The notes: generated by a model from the letters alone, not told the origin. Positions 47,970 to 60,179 are shown, counted from the first letter of the stretch. The stretch is 64,000 bases of DNA from Welwitschia mirabilis (GCA_051453625.1 JBOZIK010000001.1:175651228-175715227); one strand, 5' to 3'. Numbers and translations: made by a program.

Positions 47970-49434
47970 TGCTTCATCTAGTACTCCAATCATAATAAGA
48001 ACTTTTATTTTAAATGCAAACATTACTCTTAGAGATTTAATTGTTAGTTAAATAATGTAAAATTTAAAACCCCTTTGATTGAATCCCTAATGATGATATA
48101 AAGTTAAGCAAATTGATTACATATTCAACTTTTTTAGGGAACCTGAGAAAGAACCTTTCCAACATTTATATAATATTGAATAACTTATGCTTACCTTAGC
48201 GAAGGGGAAGAAATATCTTAGTAATCATATCTACATGATTATTTTTTCAGTTACACTTAGAGGAAGGACAAAAATTTGGCTTAAAACCATTTCATTTAAG
48301 AGTCTTAAATCATGGAGTAAAGTGTAAGAATTTTTTATCAAATGAGTGAAAGTTCCATGAGAAAAAGAAGAAAAGAAGTAAACAACTTTCAACAACAACC
48401 TTCCAAGAATTATTCCATGGCCTATAAACATTTTAACATAGCTAAACATTCCAATTGTATTGATGAATTTCATAAAGAGGAGCTCGTTGATTATTTCTAC
48501 AGTTGATTGAATTATCAAACTAAATAACTTGTAGATTTTTTTTAGGACACATTAAACTTAGTTTTATAAAAAGCATGAAATGTATTAGAAAACCTAGTAT
48601 AAAAAAGTCAAACTTGGCTAAATCCACTAAAGAAAATTGAATCATAGGTTAAATCATAAAATATTTAATGAAGGTTAAACATGACAATGAAGAAGAAAGA
48701 GGTGACTCAATCAACTTGATTAAATATTTCACTACCACTTTAAAGAAGTGTATATAATTAATGATTGATGCAAAGATAATAAAAGATGGAAACTCAACTT
48801 CAACTTGTGAAAATTTTGAAGACAACTCTCATCCAACTAAAGAGTATCTCTTATTACCAACTTATAAGAAGAGGATGTCTGAAGAGGTTTGTGCTTTTAA
48901 TCAAAGAACACCTAACTTTAAAAGCCAACCACAATTTCAAAAAAGATTAAATGGACAATCAAAATAGAAGCATTTCAAAAATAGATTTAGAAATTCAAGT
49001 TTCAATCTAATTTTCAAAAAGATCAGCATGATCCACTCAGAGAATCCATAGAACAAATGAGAAAGGTGTAAGAAAAGACTAATAGTAATATTTAAAACTT
49101 AGTAAATGTGCTCTAACAAAAAATTATTATCAATAAAAGGCCACAAGGATCTCTTACATCTTAACCTTTATATAATCCAAATGAAATCACAAAATATTTG
49201 AAAGTGGTAAGAAGAAGTGAAGATGTTACAACACCTCTTATTCATGAGGTTTCAACTTTCAAAAATGATGGAGAAAATGAAGAAGATGATATAGAAATTT
49301 TGGACTTCTACAACTTTCCATCAACATCACATACTAAAACCTTTACTAAACATTCTTCACAAGAAAACAAAGAAAAGAAACCATCTCCTTCTTAACTTGA
49401 TTGGTTAAATACAAATCCTACTTTTAATAAATAG
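47970..49434 (+). pseudogene. E1 gag remnant and gag-protease linker
   Basis: Gag forms the element's capsid. The gag core at about 48125-48520 reads REPEKEPFQHLYNIE, then SVTLRGRTKIWLKTISFKSL, the FPFSL...KxWLxxLP pattern of plant gypsy gag. A zinc-knuckle relic follows at about 48790-48840 (TCENFEDNSHPTKEY): the first Cys and the His remain but the other Cys positions are Phe and Tyr. At 49198-49395 there are 65 open codons (KVVRRSEDVTTPLIHEVSTF at the start) of charged linker. The E2 counterpart is at 60780-61064. Confidence 0.75.
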
Positions 49435-49995
49435 TTGAAAACCTTAATGCAAGAGTTAAATGTCAAATTATCTTTTTGGAAGGCAAATGTCAAATTTTCT
49501 TTTTATAAAATCTTGAAAGAAAGCCCTAGATATTATAAATTATGGAAGGAACTTGTGAGAAGAAAACAAAAATGTACCAATCCCAGTAAAGTTTTTCTTA
49601 CTAAGTCTATTTTTGACTTAGTCATGAAAAAGTATCCTAAATTTAGAGACCCTGGAGCTACAATTATAAGTGTCACTTCAGATGGAAATTAATAAATTCA
49701 GAAAGCTTTAATTAATATAGGAGCTAGTGTGAACATCATACCTTTTCACATATGTAAAATACTTGGATTGGAAAATAGAATAGAACCTACATGAATTATC
49801 TTAAAATTGGTTAATACTTTAATCAAAAAACCATTAAGGATTATCAGGGGCCTAGTCATTCAAATTAAAAAAGTCTTTTATCCCATAGATGTTGTCATCA
49901 TTAAGGTAGAACATAATGGATATTATCCACTTCTCTTAGGAAGAATCTATTTTGTAACTTTTCATTGTATCATTGACACATAAACTGGGATGATG
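49435..49995 (+). pseudogene. E1 protease remnant with NIG in place of D-x-G
   Basis: Open codons at 49435-49692 cover the segment before the protease, with KVFLTKSIFDLVMKKYPKF near the middle. The protease active-site loop at 49705-49740 reads ALINIGASVNIIPFHI. The catalytic Asp position is Asn (49714-49716). The C-terminal part reads VVIIKVEHNGYYPLLLGR, the usual PLILGRPFL end. The same NIG change occurs in E2 at 60058-60066, so it is either ancestral or repeated. The protease would be inactive. Confidence 0.8.
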
Positions 49996-50439
49996 GGATG
50001 TCATTATTGGTAATAAAATGTTTATCATTTAAGTATTTGGTGCTACTAAAAAGGACACAGGAGATGATTTTAACTTAGAATAAGAATTGAAATCAACCTT
50101 TTTTTAATAACATCAACCAATTAAGAAGATATTGATCATGTTACATAAACCAACTATATATGATAACCTAATTAAAACACATTTTCTTGAGTCTAGGTAT
50201 GAAGAATACATCAACTATGGAGAAATTCAACATAGTAATTTAATAGAAAAAGTTTTATAAAATATCATTACATGTATATCATTCTCATGATAGATGGGAC
50301 GATAGCTAAAAATATCAATGTAGAACTTAAGAAACTATCCAAGGCTTAAAATATATTTTTCTATCTGAAAATCAAATGAAACCCCTAATAATAAGTGACC
50401 AGAATCCATCTTGATCTCACTCTTAACTTCTAGATAAAA
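49996..50439 (+). other. E1 linker between protease and RT
   Basis: A decayed polyprotein linker. Fragments such as LNSYPNYLEYxFL-like sequence near 50330-50380 suggest the segment that precedes RT in Athila elements, but stops are frequent. No separate gene. Confidence 0.45.
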
Positions 50440-51170
50440 TGCCTTTCATGGACTCATAAATACTTAGCTACCATTCCTCTTTCCATAGTCCAAAATAGGA
50501 TTTACCTTAAAGATAATGCTAAAACTATTAGGTAACCTTAAAGAAGGCTCAATATAATCCTTATACAAATAGTGAAAGATGAAATTATTAAACTTATGGA
50601 TGTTGGAATCATATATGCTATATCTGATAGTGAGTGAAATACCCACTTGATAGTAGTTACAAAGAAGAATATGTAATGATTTTAGAAAACTAGTAAGTTC
50701 ACTAAAAAAGATCATTACCATTTATCCTTTATTAATTAAGTACTTTATAGAATCTATAGTCATGCCTACTAGTATTTTGTTGATGGGTATAGTAGCTATA
50801 ATTAAATTTGTATAGTAAGTGAAGACTAAGTCAAAACAACCTTTACCTTACCCCTGGAGCCTTTGCCTTTAAAGGAATTTCCTTTATACTTTACAATTCC
50901 CATGAAACCTTTTAAAAAGCTATGATGGGATCTTTTTTGACATGATAAATAAGTATATTAAAATATTTATGGATGGCTTCTCCATATTTAGTGAAGCTTT
51001 TAAATAAACCATGGAAATATTAGAGAATGTTTTGAATCAATGCATAGAGAGTGGCTTACATTTGAGTTTGGAAAAGAGTTTTTCCTTATTAATCATGGAA
51101 TTGTTTTAGGACATTTCATTTTGAAGAAAGGGGTTAGAATGGACCCTATTAATTTTGATATCATTAAAAA
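50440..51170 (+). pseudogene. E1 reverse transcriptase remnant
   Basis: The RT palm is heavily decayed but can be followed. It includes ISDSEWNTHLIVVTKKN (about 50620-50675), then TKKDHYHLSFIN near 50695-50740, then PLKEFPLYFTIPMKPF near 50860-50920, and VYxNIYGWLLHI, where the YxDD catalytic box should be. Its end is INHGIVLGHFILKKGVRMDP near 51090-51150. The minus-strand E2 counterpart is 58600-59400. Confidence 0.7.
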
Positions 51171-53096
51171 TCTTAGCCCTCTAACTAATGTTACATAAGT
51201 GAGATTATTCCTTAGTTATGCTAGTTTCTATTGTTATTTTATTCATGATTATGCCAAAATTTATAAACCACTTCACTTTTTACTTGAAGAATATATTAAA
51301 TTTAATTAGAATGATTCATTTTAATTTATGTTTAAAACTCTTAAAAAAAAAATCTCTGCTAAACTTACTATCATGGGTCTTCACTAGAATAAGGATTTTA
51401 AACTTATGTGTGATGCGAGCAACATTTTTATGAATGGGGTTTTTGGTCAAAAATATAAAAATGGTTTTAATGTTATATCCTATCTTAGTAAATCTTTGTC
51501 TCAAATCCCATCTAACTACACCACTTGAATAGAAGTCCTTGCCATCATCTTTTAACATAATCATCCTTGACATTATCTTATTGGTTTCCACATAAATGTT
51601 TACATTGATCATGCAACCATTTGCTATCTTAAGACTAATAATGATTTTAGTATTAGACTTATTAGGTGGATACTTCTCACATAGGAATTTAATGTCATCA
51701 TAATTGATAAATCTAGAAAACATAATAGTATTATCGATCATCTCTCTCGACTTTCTTCTTCTCATGATGAACTTCCCATAAATGACTATTTTCTAGATGA
51801 ATTACTTTTTGTGATTAAATTACTTTATTTCATCTCTTCTACTCATTTCACTCCTTGGTATACTGATATCATGAACTACCTTATTACTTTGAAAGTACCT
51901 CAACATTGGACCCATAACCAATGTGGAGTTTTCCTCCATAAGATTGATTACTATGAGTGAAATGAACCTATCTTTATAGAATATGTAAAGATCAAATCAT
52001 GTGTAAGTTTGTGCCTCAGTGGAAAATCTTAGAAAACTTAAAACATTACCATAGTGGGGAATGTGGGAAAAACTTTAGTGGCCAAAAGACTATCATAAAA
52101 ATTCTTCACTTTAGTTTTTATTAGCTTATCCTTTTTAAAATTCATTTGACTTTACTAGAAGGTTTGATGCATGTCAATGTTATGATAACCTAAATTTTTA
52201 TCAAGATATTTTCGTAAAACCTATACTTGAATGTGAACCTTTTGATTATTAGAAAATTAACTCTATGGACCCAATTAAACCACCTTCTCATGATAAACAT
52301 TATATTCTAGTAGCTGTTGATTATGTTACTAACTGGATAGAAGCTATTTCTACTACCAAAAATGATGTCCGAATGGTTTGTAATTTTGTTTAAACTCATA
52401 TCTTTTAACATTTTGAATTATCATTAGTGATTAGGAAACTCATTTCATTAACCAGATTATTTGCAAAACTCCTTTTATCCATTGGTATTAAACATAGAAT
52501 TGCATGTGCTTATCATCCTCAAACTAATGTCCAAGCTAAAAATACAAATAGAAAAATTAAAAAGCTGCTAAGAAAATCAGTCTCTATTAATAAGAAAACA
52601 TGTTTCTCTAAATGTAATGATGTTCTTTGGGATTACCATACTACTTAGCATAACTCTGTAGGTTTCTCACCATATGAACTTGTGTACAGAAAAGCTTGTA
52701 TCTTGTTAGTTGATGTTTTCTATAACTCCTATCAATCTACTCATAAACTTAACCTTTTAAACTTGAATGAAAATCTTAAAACTTGATTAGTTCAACTTCA
52801 TCATTTAGATGAAAAATGTACTCATGATTTACATTTTCAACTCATTCATAAAGCACAAGCCAAGTTTAGACATGACAAGAAGATTATTGATAAGTAATTT
52901 AAACCTAGTCAAGTACACCATTTACGCAATAAGTTAACTTTTAAATGGTTAGGTTCTTATCTTTTTGAAAAATTACATTCAAATGGATCAGTTAAAACCT
53001 CTAATCCAAACACTATATAAATTAAAAATTTCAATGGACAATGGTTAAAAGTTTATGAGTCATATATTAATGAAACCCTAAACATGATAGAATACA
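51171..53096 (+). pseudogene. E1 RNase H and integrase, first copy
   Basis: RNase H: ISYLSKSLSQIPSNYTT (about 51475-51525), then HINVYIDHATICYLKTNND and RLIRWILLTxEFNV to about 51700, with DHLSRL near 51740. Integrase: zinc region near 51900-52090, core near 52260-52650. The core includes IGIKHRIACAYHPQTNVQAK (52480-52540), then RKIKKLLRKSVSINKKTCF and VLWDYHTT, a 73-codon open stretch at 52427-52648. SPYELVYRKACIL follows. These are the hallmark blocks of Athila integrase. Confidence 0.85.
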
Positions 53097-53460
53097 TACT
53101 CATGATTTACATTATCAAATCATTCATAAAGCACAAGCCAAGTTTAGATATGACAAGAAGATTATTTATAAGTAGTATCAACCTAGTTAATTTACTCTTT
53201 TATATAACAATTGAGTACACCTTTTACAAAATATATTAACTTCTAAATGGTTAGGTCCTTATCTTATAGAAAACGTACATTCAAATGGCTTAGTTTAAAT
53301 TTCCAATCCAAACACTAGATAAATTGAAAAGTTTAATGGACAATGGTTAAAAATTAATGAGTCATCTATTAATGAAATCATAAACATGATAGAAGCACTT
53401 ATTTTGGAAACCCCTCTCAATGAGGAGAACCTTTCTCTTACCATTATCTAAATTTATTTT
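53097..53460 (+). repeat. tandem duplicate of integrase C-terminal segment
   Basis: The block starting ACTCATGATTTACATTATCA at 53098 repeats 52811-53096 with about 85-90% identity by eye. It includes the AAGCACAAGCCAAGTTTAGA segment and the CAATGGTTAAAA segment. The repeat is about 290 bases and is immediately tandem. It extends the frame-broken integrase tail and adds no new domain. Confidence 0.8.
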
Positions 53461-53642
53461 TTAACTCATTCTTTAGGTAAACATCATCTTATCACTTAAA
53501 TATCTATAACTTGACTTATGTATTTACTTTATGAAGTCTTTATAATTAGTAATATTTTACTTAGGTATTTTAAATGATAATATTGGCTTCATCCAATCTT
53601 TAGACATTCATATGTCTATGAACTTTGTTTTGAAGGAAGATG
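53461..53642 (+). other. start of 3' non-coding region after first integrase copy
   Basis: Corresponds to 55250-55440 after the second copy (shared TATTTACTTTATGAA-type and TTTGTTTTGAAGGA-type blocks). Ends at the gap. Confidence 0.6.
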
Positions 53643-53742
53643 NNNNNNNNNNNNNNNNNNNNNNNNNNNNNNNNNNNNNNNNNNNNNNNNNNNNNNNNNN
53701 NNNNNNNNNNNNNNNNNNNNNNNNNNNNNNNNNNNNNNNNNN
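53643..53742. other. assembly gap, 100 N
   Basis: Exactly 100 N, at the junction between the two RNase H/integrase copies of E1. Confidence 0.98.
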
Positions 53743-55250
53743 AGTACCAAACCTATTAGGTGAATCCTTCTCATGTAAGAATTTAATCTCACCATCATTA
53801 ATAAAGCTAAAAAACATAATAGTGTTATTGATCATCTAGTTCAACTTTATTGTTCTCAGGATGAAATTCCCATAAATGGCTATTTTCCAAATGAATAACT
53901 TTTTATGATTGAGTAACTTCATGTCATCTCTTCTACTTATCAGACTTCTTGATATGGTGATATCATAAACTACCTTATTACTATGAAAAAAACTTAGCAT
54001 TAGATCCATAACCAACACAAATCTTTTCTCCATAGGATTAGTGACTATGAGTGAAATAAGCCCCATCTTTATAGAAGATACAAAAACCAAATCATACATA
54101 GGTATGTGTTTAAGTGGGAAAGCCTAGAAATCCTAAAAATTTACCATAATGAGATATATAGGGGATACTTTAATGGCCAAAATATTGACATGAAAATTCT
54201 TCAAGGATTCATTTGAATTTACTAAAAGGTGTGATGCATGTCAATGTTCTGATAGCCTAACTCATTCTCAAGATATGCCCCCTCAAATCTATACTTAAAT
54301 GTAAACCTTTTTATTATTGGAAAATTAACTTTGTAGGATCAATTAAACCACCTTTTCATGACAAACATTATATCCTAGTAGTCATTGATTATGTTGCTAC
54401 GTGGGTAGAAGCTATTTCTACTACTAAAGATGAGGTTTAAACTATTTTCTATTTTGTTTTAACTCATATATTTCAATGTTTTTATTTTTCACAAATCATC
54501 ATTAGTGATAAGGGAACTTATTTTATTAACCACCTTTTTCAAAAGCTTCTCTTATCCATTATTATTGAACCTATAATTACATGTTCTTATCATTCTTAAA
54601 CTAATAGATAAGTTGAAAATACAAATAGAGAAATTAAAATGATGCTACAAAAATTAGTCTTTATTAATAGGAAAACATGATCCTCTAAACTTAATGATGT
54701 TTTTTGGACTTATTGTATTACTTGACATAACTCTCTAGGTTTCTCATCATATGAAATTCTATATAGAAAAGTTTATGTCTTAATAGTTAATGTTTGCTAT
54801 TACTCTTATTAATTCATCCATCAACTTAACCTTGTAGATTTGGATGAAAATCTTCAAACTCAATTAACTCCACTTAACCATTTAGATGAAAAATGTACTT
54901 ATGCCTTACATCATTAATTCATTCTTAAAATTCAAGACAAGATCAGACATGATAAAAAGATTATTCATAAGAAATCTAAACCTTATCAACTTGTCCTTTC
55001 ATATAACACCCGAGTACACATTTTATACAACAAATTAACTTCTAAATGATTAGGTACTTATCTTATAGAAAAAGTACACTAAAATAGATTAGATGAAATA
55101 TTCGATGTGAATACCAAAAAAATTCAAAAAGTTAATAGATAAAGGTTAGAAATTTATAATTCATCTTCTGATGAAACCTTAACCATGATAGAATTACTTT
55201 TTTTGCGAGCCCCTCTTAATGATGAGGATCTTCCTTTTGCCATTTTCTAA
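53743..55250 (+). pseudogene. E1 RNase H end and integrase, second copy
   Basis: Starts in the RNase H end (equivalent to 51650) and runs collinearly with 51650-53090. It contains the zinc region near 54010-54190, the core start near 54310-54420 (DKHYILVVIDYVATWVEAIS) and NREIKMMLQKLVFINRKT near 54625-54680. The integrase end reaches about 55230. Differences from the first copy are too many for a recent duplication. It may be a true internal duplication or a second copy joined by the assembler. Confidence 0.75.
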
Positions 55251-57340
55251 ATTCCTTCTTAACTTATTACTTAGGTAGACATCATGTTATCACTTGAATA
55301 TCTTTAACTTAACTTATGTATTTACTTTATAAATTTTTCATGATTAGTAATATTCTACTTAGGCATTTTAATGATAAGATTAAATTAATCTAATCTTCAT
55401 ACATTGATATGTTTATGTACTACATTTTGAAGGTATATGATTTGGTTCTTTTATTCTCTTTTAATGATGTAAGTAATTTTAGTTGTTTTTGCATGTTCTT
55501 ACTTGTTACTCATCTTATTACTTCACTTTTATCCTTATAAGTACTTAGACATGTGGAATGTTATTTAAAAAAAATAGATAAAGAAAAAGGAGGAGGAGGA
55601 GGAGGAGGAGGAGAAAATAAAAGAAGAGAAATAATGACCATGATCCTTTAAATCTAAAATAAAACATGATCCTCATGATGTCCTACCACAAGTGCATTGG
55701 GTTAAATTTTCCCAATAGAAACTTTTGACAGTGCAATATGATAGCTGTGAAAACTCCACTAGGAGGTTAGTTAGTCATGCTGTGCAAGTCCTTACCCCTC
55801 TAACAGTGGTTGCACTTCCTTTATCATGGTGAAATAAAATTATACTCAGAGGTTATAAGATTAGTAATTTCTTTGGTATCATCAAAGGCATTTCTTGTTT
55901 TCTGGACTTATTTTATTTATTTATATATATTACTTCTACATAATCACTTTAATTTTTTGGATTCTAGTGTTAATATGAGATGATATCTTATAGGTTCTTA
56001 TTTTAATAGATTTTTATCTTATCATTTATTATTTGATAATATTAGATATGCTTAACATTGTCATAATCATTTCCTATTTGTGTGGTACTTTATGAGTTTT
56101 TATATACTATCATGCATCTTTCAGTAAGTGATTTTATAATTGTTACCAAGGGAATTTGTTAGGTTAGGATTAAAGGTAAGTAAGCAATCTTCTTGATCTT
56201 TCTAGTTGTCTATTTTAGTTTTATTTTTCTTTGGTAGTTTTGTTGGATTTATCAAAGCCATTTCATATACTTTATTAGCATAATATTATAGATCTAATTA
56301 TTTTGTAGTTTCCTATTGATATTTTTTCATAATCTTTATAAATGATTATTGTTACCTTTTTTACAAGTTATCATGATTTAATGAGTTCTAGTTCTTCTTT
56401 TTCATGATTTTGGGTATATTTAAAGGAGTCTTCAAGCATTGTTTCTTTCTACTTTGTGCATTTTCTTCTTTTTCACACCACTTCTTCATAGATATCTTTT
56501 TATCATAGTTATATTTTTTAAGATAAATTTTTTACTTTTTGTATTTTTTTTAATTTTTTCTGCTACTTTTTGTGTGCTTGTTTGATTTTTAATCTTTTTT
56601 AATTTTTCCTTTTCTTTCAAACAATTTATCTAATGAATATCATCTCATGTATACCATTCCCATGATAGACGGGGTGACACTCTTCCTTTTTCTTTTATGC
56701 AATTTCAAACATCTTGCTTCATCCTATTTTTAATGGAGCGAGGGAGGGAATGAAGACACCTTTTTGAACAATGTTTTATGATTTTGAGAAAAAATTTCAA
56801 AATTAAAAGGATCATGTTTTGAGATTTCATAATAAATATCTATGATGAGTTTTTTTAGATGAGATTTCTTATTACTTGGATAAAGTTCATAAACTTGTCA
56901 TGTAGAAGCATAGTATAAAGCTCATAAAACTTTCTTGTAGTGATGTTTAGATCATCTAAAGGAACAAGACTACTATATTTACTATTGTACTTTACCCTTG
57001 TTAATATCACTAATAATGCATTATTATTTTGAGATTATCATTACTTAAGTTTGTCACATTATTCTAATATCACTATCTCACATTATGCATACACATTATC
57101 ATTTTCTAAGCTATCATTGTTATACTTTATAATTCTTATATGTATATAACATTCAGTTATTTTATGGTAATGTGCTTAAGTAGGGGCTTAGGAAAATTTT
57201 AGTATTTGTATCAGTGAATTTATTTTTGATATCTATTCTTACATGATTAAATTTAGATCAATATACATTTTTCTAATTCTTGTTTATCTTAGTCAAATTG
57301 GCTTGCAATATAGTTGACTGCTCACTACTGATATGGAAAA
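55251..57340 (+). other. E1 3' non-coding region
   Basis: About 2 kb between integrase and 3' LTR, matching 32022-34049 of E2 on the opposite strand. T-rich in places. No coding remnant is seen. Ends with a purine stretch ATATGGAAAAG just before the LTR, which may be the polypurine tract. Confidence 0.65.
55588..55613 (+). repeat. (AGG)n microsatellite
   Basis: Eight to nine AGG units in otherwise very AT-rich DNA, in the E1 3' non-coding region. The E2 counterpart near 33670 has only a poly-pyrimidine run. Confidence 0.85.
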
Positions 57341-58594
57341 GTAAGGCACTATGTTGCAATGCTAATTTGTAGGAATTTGATGATGTATTTAAGTGCTTTT
57401 TAAGGAAATTATATAGGTATGAATGCAATATTGATGATTATAGATAACTAATAGGATGATCACCAAAACATAAAATTCTTAGCATATTTGAAGGCATATC
57501 AGCTTATTCTAATACTTCATATTTTAGAAAAGGGATTCAACATGTAAAAGATTGATTTCATTTTGAGGTTAAAGAAGAAGAAGCCTATCATCCCCTATGT
57601 TGTCTCCATGACATGTAGGATTATAGCACTACTGACATGGATAGAGGATATTAGGTTAATGATAGGGCTTGAAACTATTGGATCACTTATTAACATAGAG
57701 TGATGTCTTCTTTGTCATCCTTAAGATAGTTAAGATGATAGCTATTTTTTATTATAGAAAGAATTACCTTTATAATAGGGTTATGTGATACATTAGGCTA
57801 TTAGAATTTCTTATTTTATTTCTAGGATTAAGCTTTTAGAATTTCCATATAAAACTATAAATACCTTCTCTTTCTTACACTTCTATTTCTATCTTTTATA
57901 CCTGATGTTCTTGTGATGGAAGATTGAAAGATAAGAGATCCATCTAATAGCTATAAATAGGACTATACCTAGGTGTTGAGATAAGTTTCCACCATTAAGA
58001 TGCTACTACTTTATTGTAAGTGGATGTAAATATTCTATGATCAATTCAAATACTCTTTTCATTAAAATTGTATTTATGTCCCTCATGGTTTAAGTTGGTT
58101 ATAGTTTAAGTAATAATTTTATAAATTATTTAGGTCATAAGAGTAACCTTTATTAAGGTCGATTATGTTAGTTTAGATTTGCATTATTATTTTATTTTAA
58201 TTCTATATTTCATTTCATATTCTATTTGGTGGAAATTTTGATAGTTTATGTTGGCCAGAAACAAGTAATAGAACTCTTCCTAGTTGATCTAAGTTATAGA
58301 GAAATAGTTCTTGTAATTTGAGGATTAATTTCCAAATAAGCTCATCTAATTTGCATTTTGTTGAATTATATTTTACCTTTTATCTTGCATTTCATTTTGC
58401 ATTATTTTTTACTTTTATTTATTAAAAAGAAAGACGACCAAAAATACTCTTGAAAATTAATTTTCTAACTCTAAGCCTAGTACCTTCAATGGATTACAAC
58501 ATTCAGGTTAACTCTCATCTAGACTAGTATGTGTTTATACAAGTATTTTGATTTATATATTTGCCTAAAAGACTTAAGGATTGCATAAATTCTC
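57341..58594 (+). repeat. E1 3' LTR
   Basis: A 1254-bp LTR starting near GTAAGGCACTATG and ending near GCATAAATTCTC. It aligns with the 5' LTR (46318-47471) over its shared length and with the E2 LTRs in reverse orientation. The last 8 or so bases of the family end (CCATAACA in the E2 5' LTR) are absent, so the exact end is uncertain by about 10 bases. Confidence 0.85.
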
Positions 58595-58599
58595 ACTTT
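58595..58599. other. E1 target site duplication, right copy (ACTTT)
   Basis: Pairs with 46313-46317. Confidence 0.65.
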
Positions 58600-59400
58600 A
58601 GTAGTAGGGTCCATCTTAATCTCTTCATTTAAAATGTGGTAACCCAAAATGATTCTATGATTAACAAGGAGGAAACTTTTTTTTTTTTTTTTTTACTGCA
58701 AATACAAACCACTCTCTATACATCAATCTAAGACATTCTATAATCTTTTTGTGATTTGTTTAAATGTTTTACAAAGATGGAGAAGTCATCCATAAAGGTT
58801 TTAATATAATCCTATATCATATCAAAAAAGTTTTTCATTATTACTCTTTGAGAAGTTTTCAAAACATTGCAAAGTCCAAAGGGCATATATTTAAAGGTAA
58901 AAGTTCAAAAGGATGATGTAAAGATTATTTTATCTTGATCTTTACTTACTATAAAAACATGATCATAGCTACTATACCTATTAGTAAAATAATATTAGGC
59001 ATGACCTTGGATTCTATTAAGTACTTAATCAAGGGTAAAGGGTAATGATCTTTTTTAGTGACATCATTAAGTTTTCTAAAATTAATGAACATTCTCCATT
59101 TTTCATCCTATTTTGGAACTACTATCAAAGGACTAATCCACTTACTAATAGATATAGCATATATGATCTTAGCATCCATATGTTTAATAGTTTCATCTAT
59201 AACTATTTTTTTAAGGGTTGGGTTGATCCTTTTTTAGGATTTCATGCTAGGTTTAGCATTATCCTCAAAGTAAATTTTATGTTAGACCATGAAAATAGGG
59301 ATGGTAGCTAAGTCTTTATGAGTTTAAGAAAATTCATCTTATTTAGAAGTTAGGAGTAATATCAAATTGGATTCTTATTAAGAAGCAAAAAAATTACTTA
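58600..59400 (-). pseudogene. E2 reverse transcriptase, upstream part
   Basis: Minus strand. The RT start region near 59310-59050 reads YHFPLPFINQ-like sequence in broken frames. PFDLCNVLKTSQRVM is near 58880-58840. YIKTFMDDFSIFV near 58805-58770 keeps the F-x-DD catalytic pair as MDD. LLIIESFWVTTF, stop, then MKRLRWTL is at 58670-58610. A T run of about 19 (58678-58696) has expanded inside the coding part. The reading is cut at 58600 by E1 and resumes at 46312. Confidence 0.8.
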
Positions 59401-59637
59401 TTATCAGAGGTTTTTTTTGGATTGTCAGATAGAAAAATTTATTTTATATCCTTAGGCAATTCCTTAAGTTCTAAGTTGGTATTTTCTACTTTTTTTTCAT
59501 CAATTAATAAACATGGAATGATACTCTACAAATAAATTTTCTAGTGAGTAAACATGTTTGTTTTTACTGAAAGATTCCTCAATCTCATACTAAATATAGT
59601 ATGTCTTAATTGGAACATCATACAAAGTTGGTTTTTT
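59401..59637 (-). other. E2 linker between protease and RT
   Basis: A decayed linker. The counterpart in E1 is 49996-50439. No catalytic motif. Confidence 0.45.
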
Positions 59638-60179
59638 TCAAATTATGAATCTCTCATAAATTAGCCAATGTTGTGAAAATAATGTTGGTTTATGTTCTTC
59701 TTCTAAGTTAATCTCATCTCTTATGTCCTTTTTAGCAGCATCAAAAACTTGAATGGAAAACTTTATATTTCTTATATGACATTCTATTATTTTGGTTTGT
59801 GTGTCAATGACACAGTGGGCAGTTGCATAAAAGGCTCTTCTTAAGAGTAGTGGATAACCTCCATCATGTTCTACCTTAATGATGACCACATCTATGGGGT
59901 AAAATGCTTTCTCAATTCAGATAACTAGGTCCTTGATAATTCCTAATTGTTTCTTCATTAAATTATTAGCTAATTCCAAGATGATTCATGTAGGTTTTAT
60001 TCTATTTTATAACATGATTCTTTTACATATGTCAAGAGGTATGATGTTGACACTAGATCCTATGTTAATTAAAGCTTTTTAAATTCTTTTATTTTCTTTC
60101 AAGGTATTACTCATGGTTTCTACTTTAGGATCATTGAATTTAGGACACTTTTCATAACTAAGTTAAAAATAGATTGACT
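59638..60179 (-). pseudogene. E2 protease remnant with NIG in place of D-x-G
   Basis: Minus strand. The active-site loop at 60075-60040 reads ALINIGSSVNIIP, with Asn at the catalytic Asp position (60064-60066). ELANNLMKKQLGIIKDLVI follows. The C-terminal part at 59889-59638 is open for 83 codons and starts VIIKVEHDGGYPLLLRRAF. E1 has the same Asn substitution. The 521-N gap lies just upstream. Confidence 0.8.

Larger units (their letters stand above)
46318..58594 (+). mobile_element. E1, Athila-type Ty3/gypsy element nested in E2
   Basis: A 12.3-kb plus-strand element with two LTRs of the E2 family, inserted into the RT region of E2 in opposite orientation. Internal order is leader, gag, linker, protease, RT, RNase H, integrase, then a second diverged RNase H/integrase copy after a 100-N gap, then a long 3' non-coding region. 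By eye the LTRs differ at perhaps 20% of positions. It is younger than E2 but long dead. The 5' LTR has lost its end and the primer-binding site. Confidence 0.85.
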
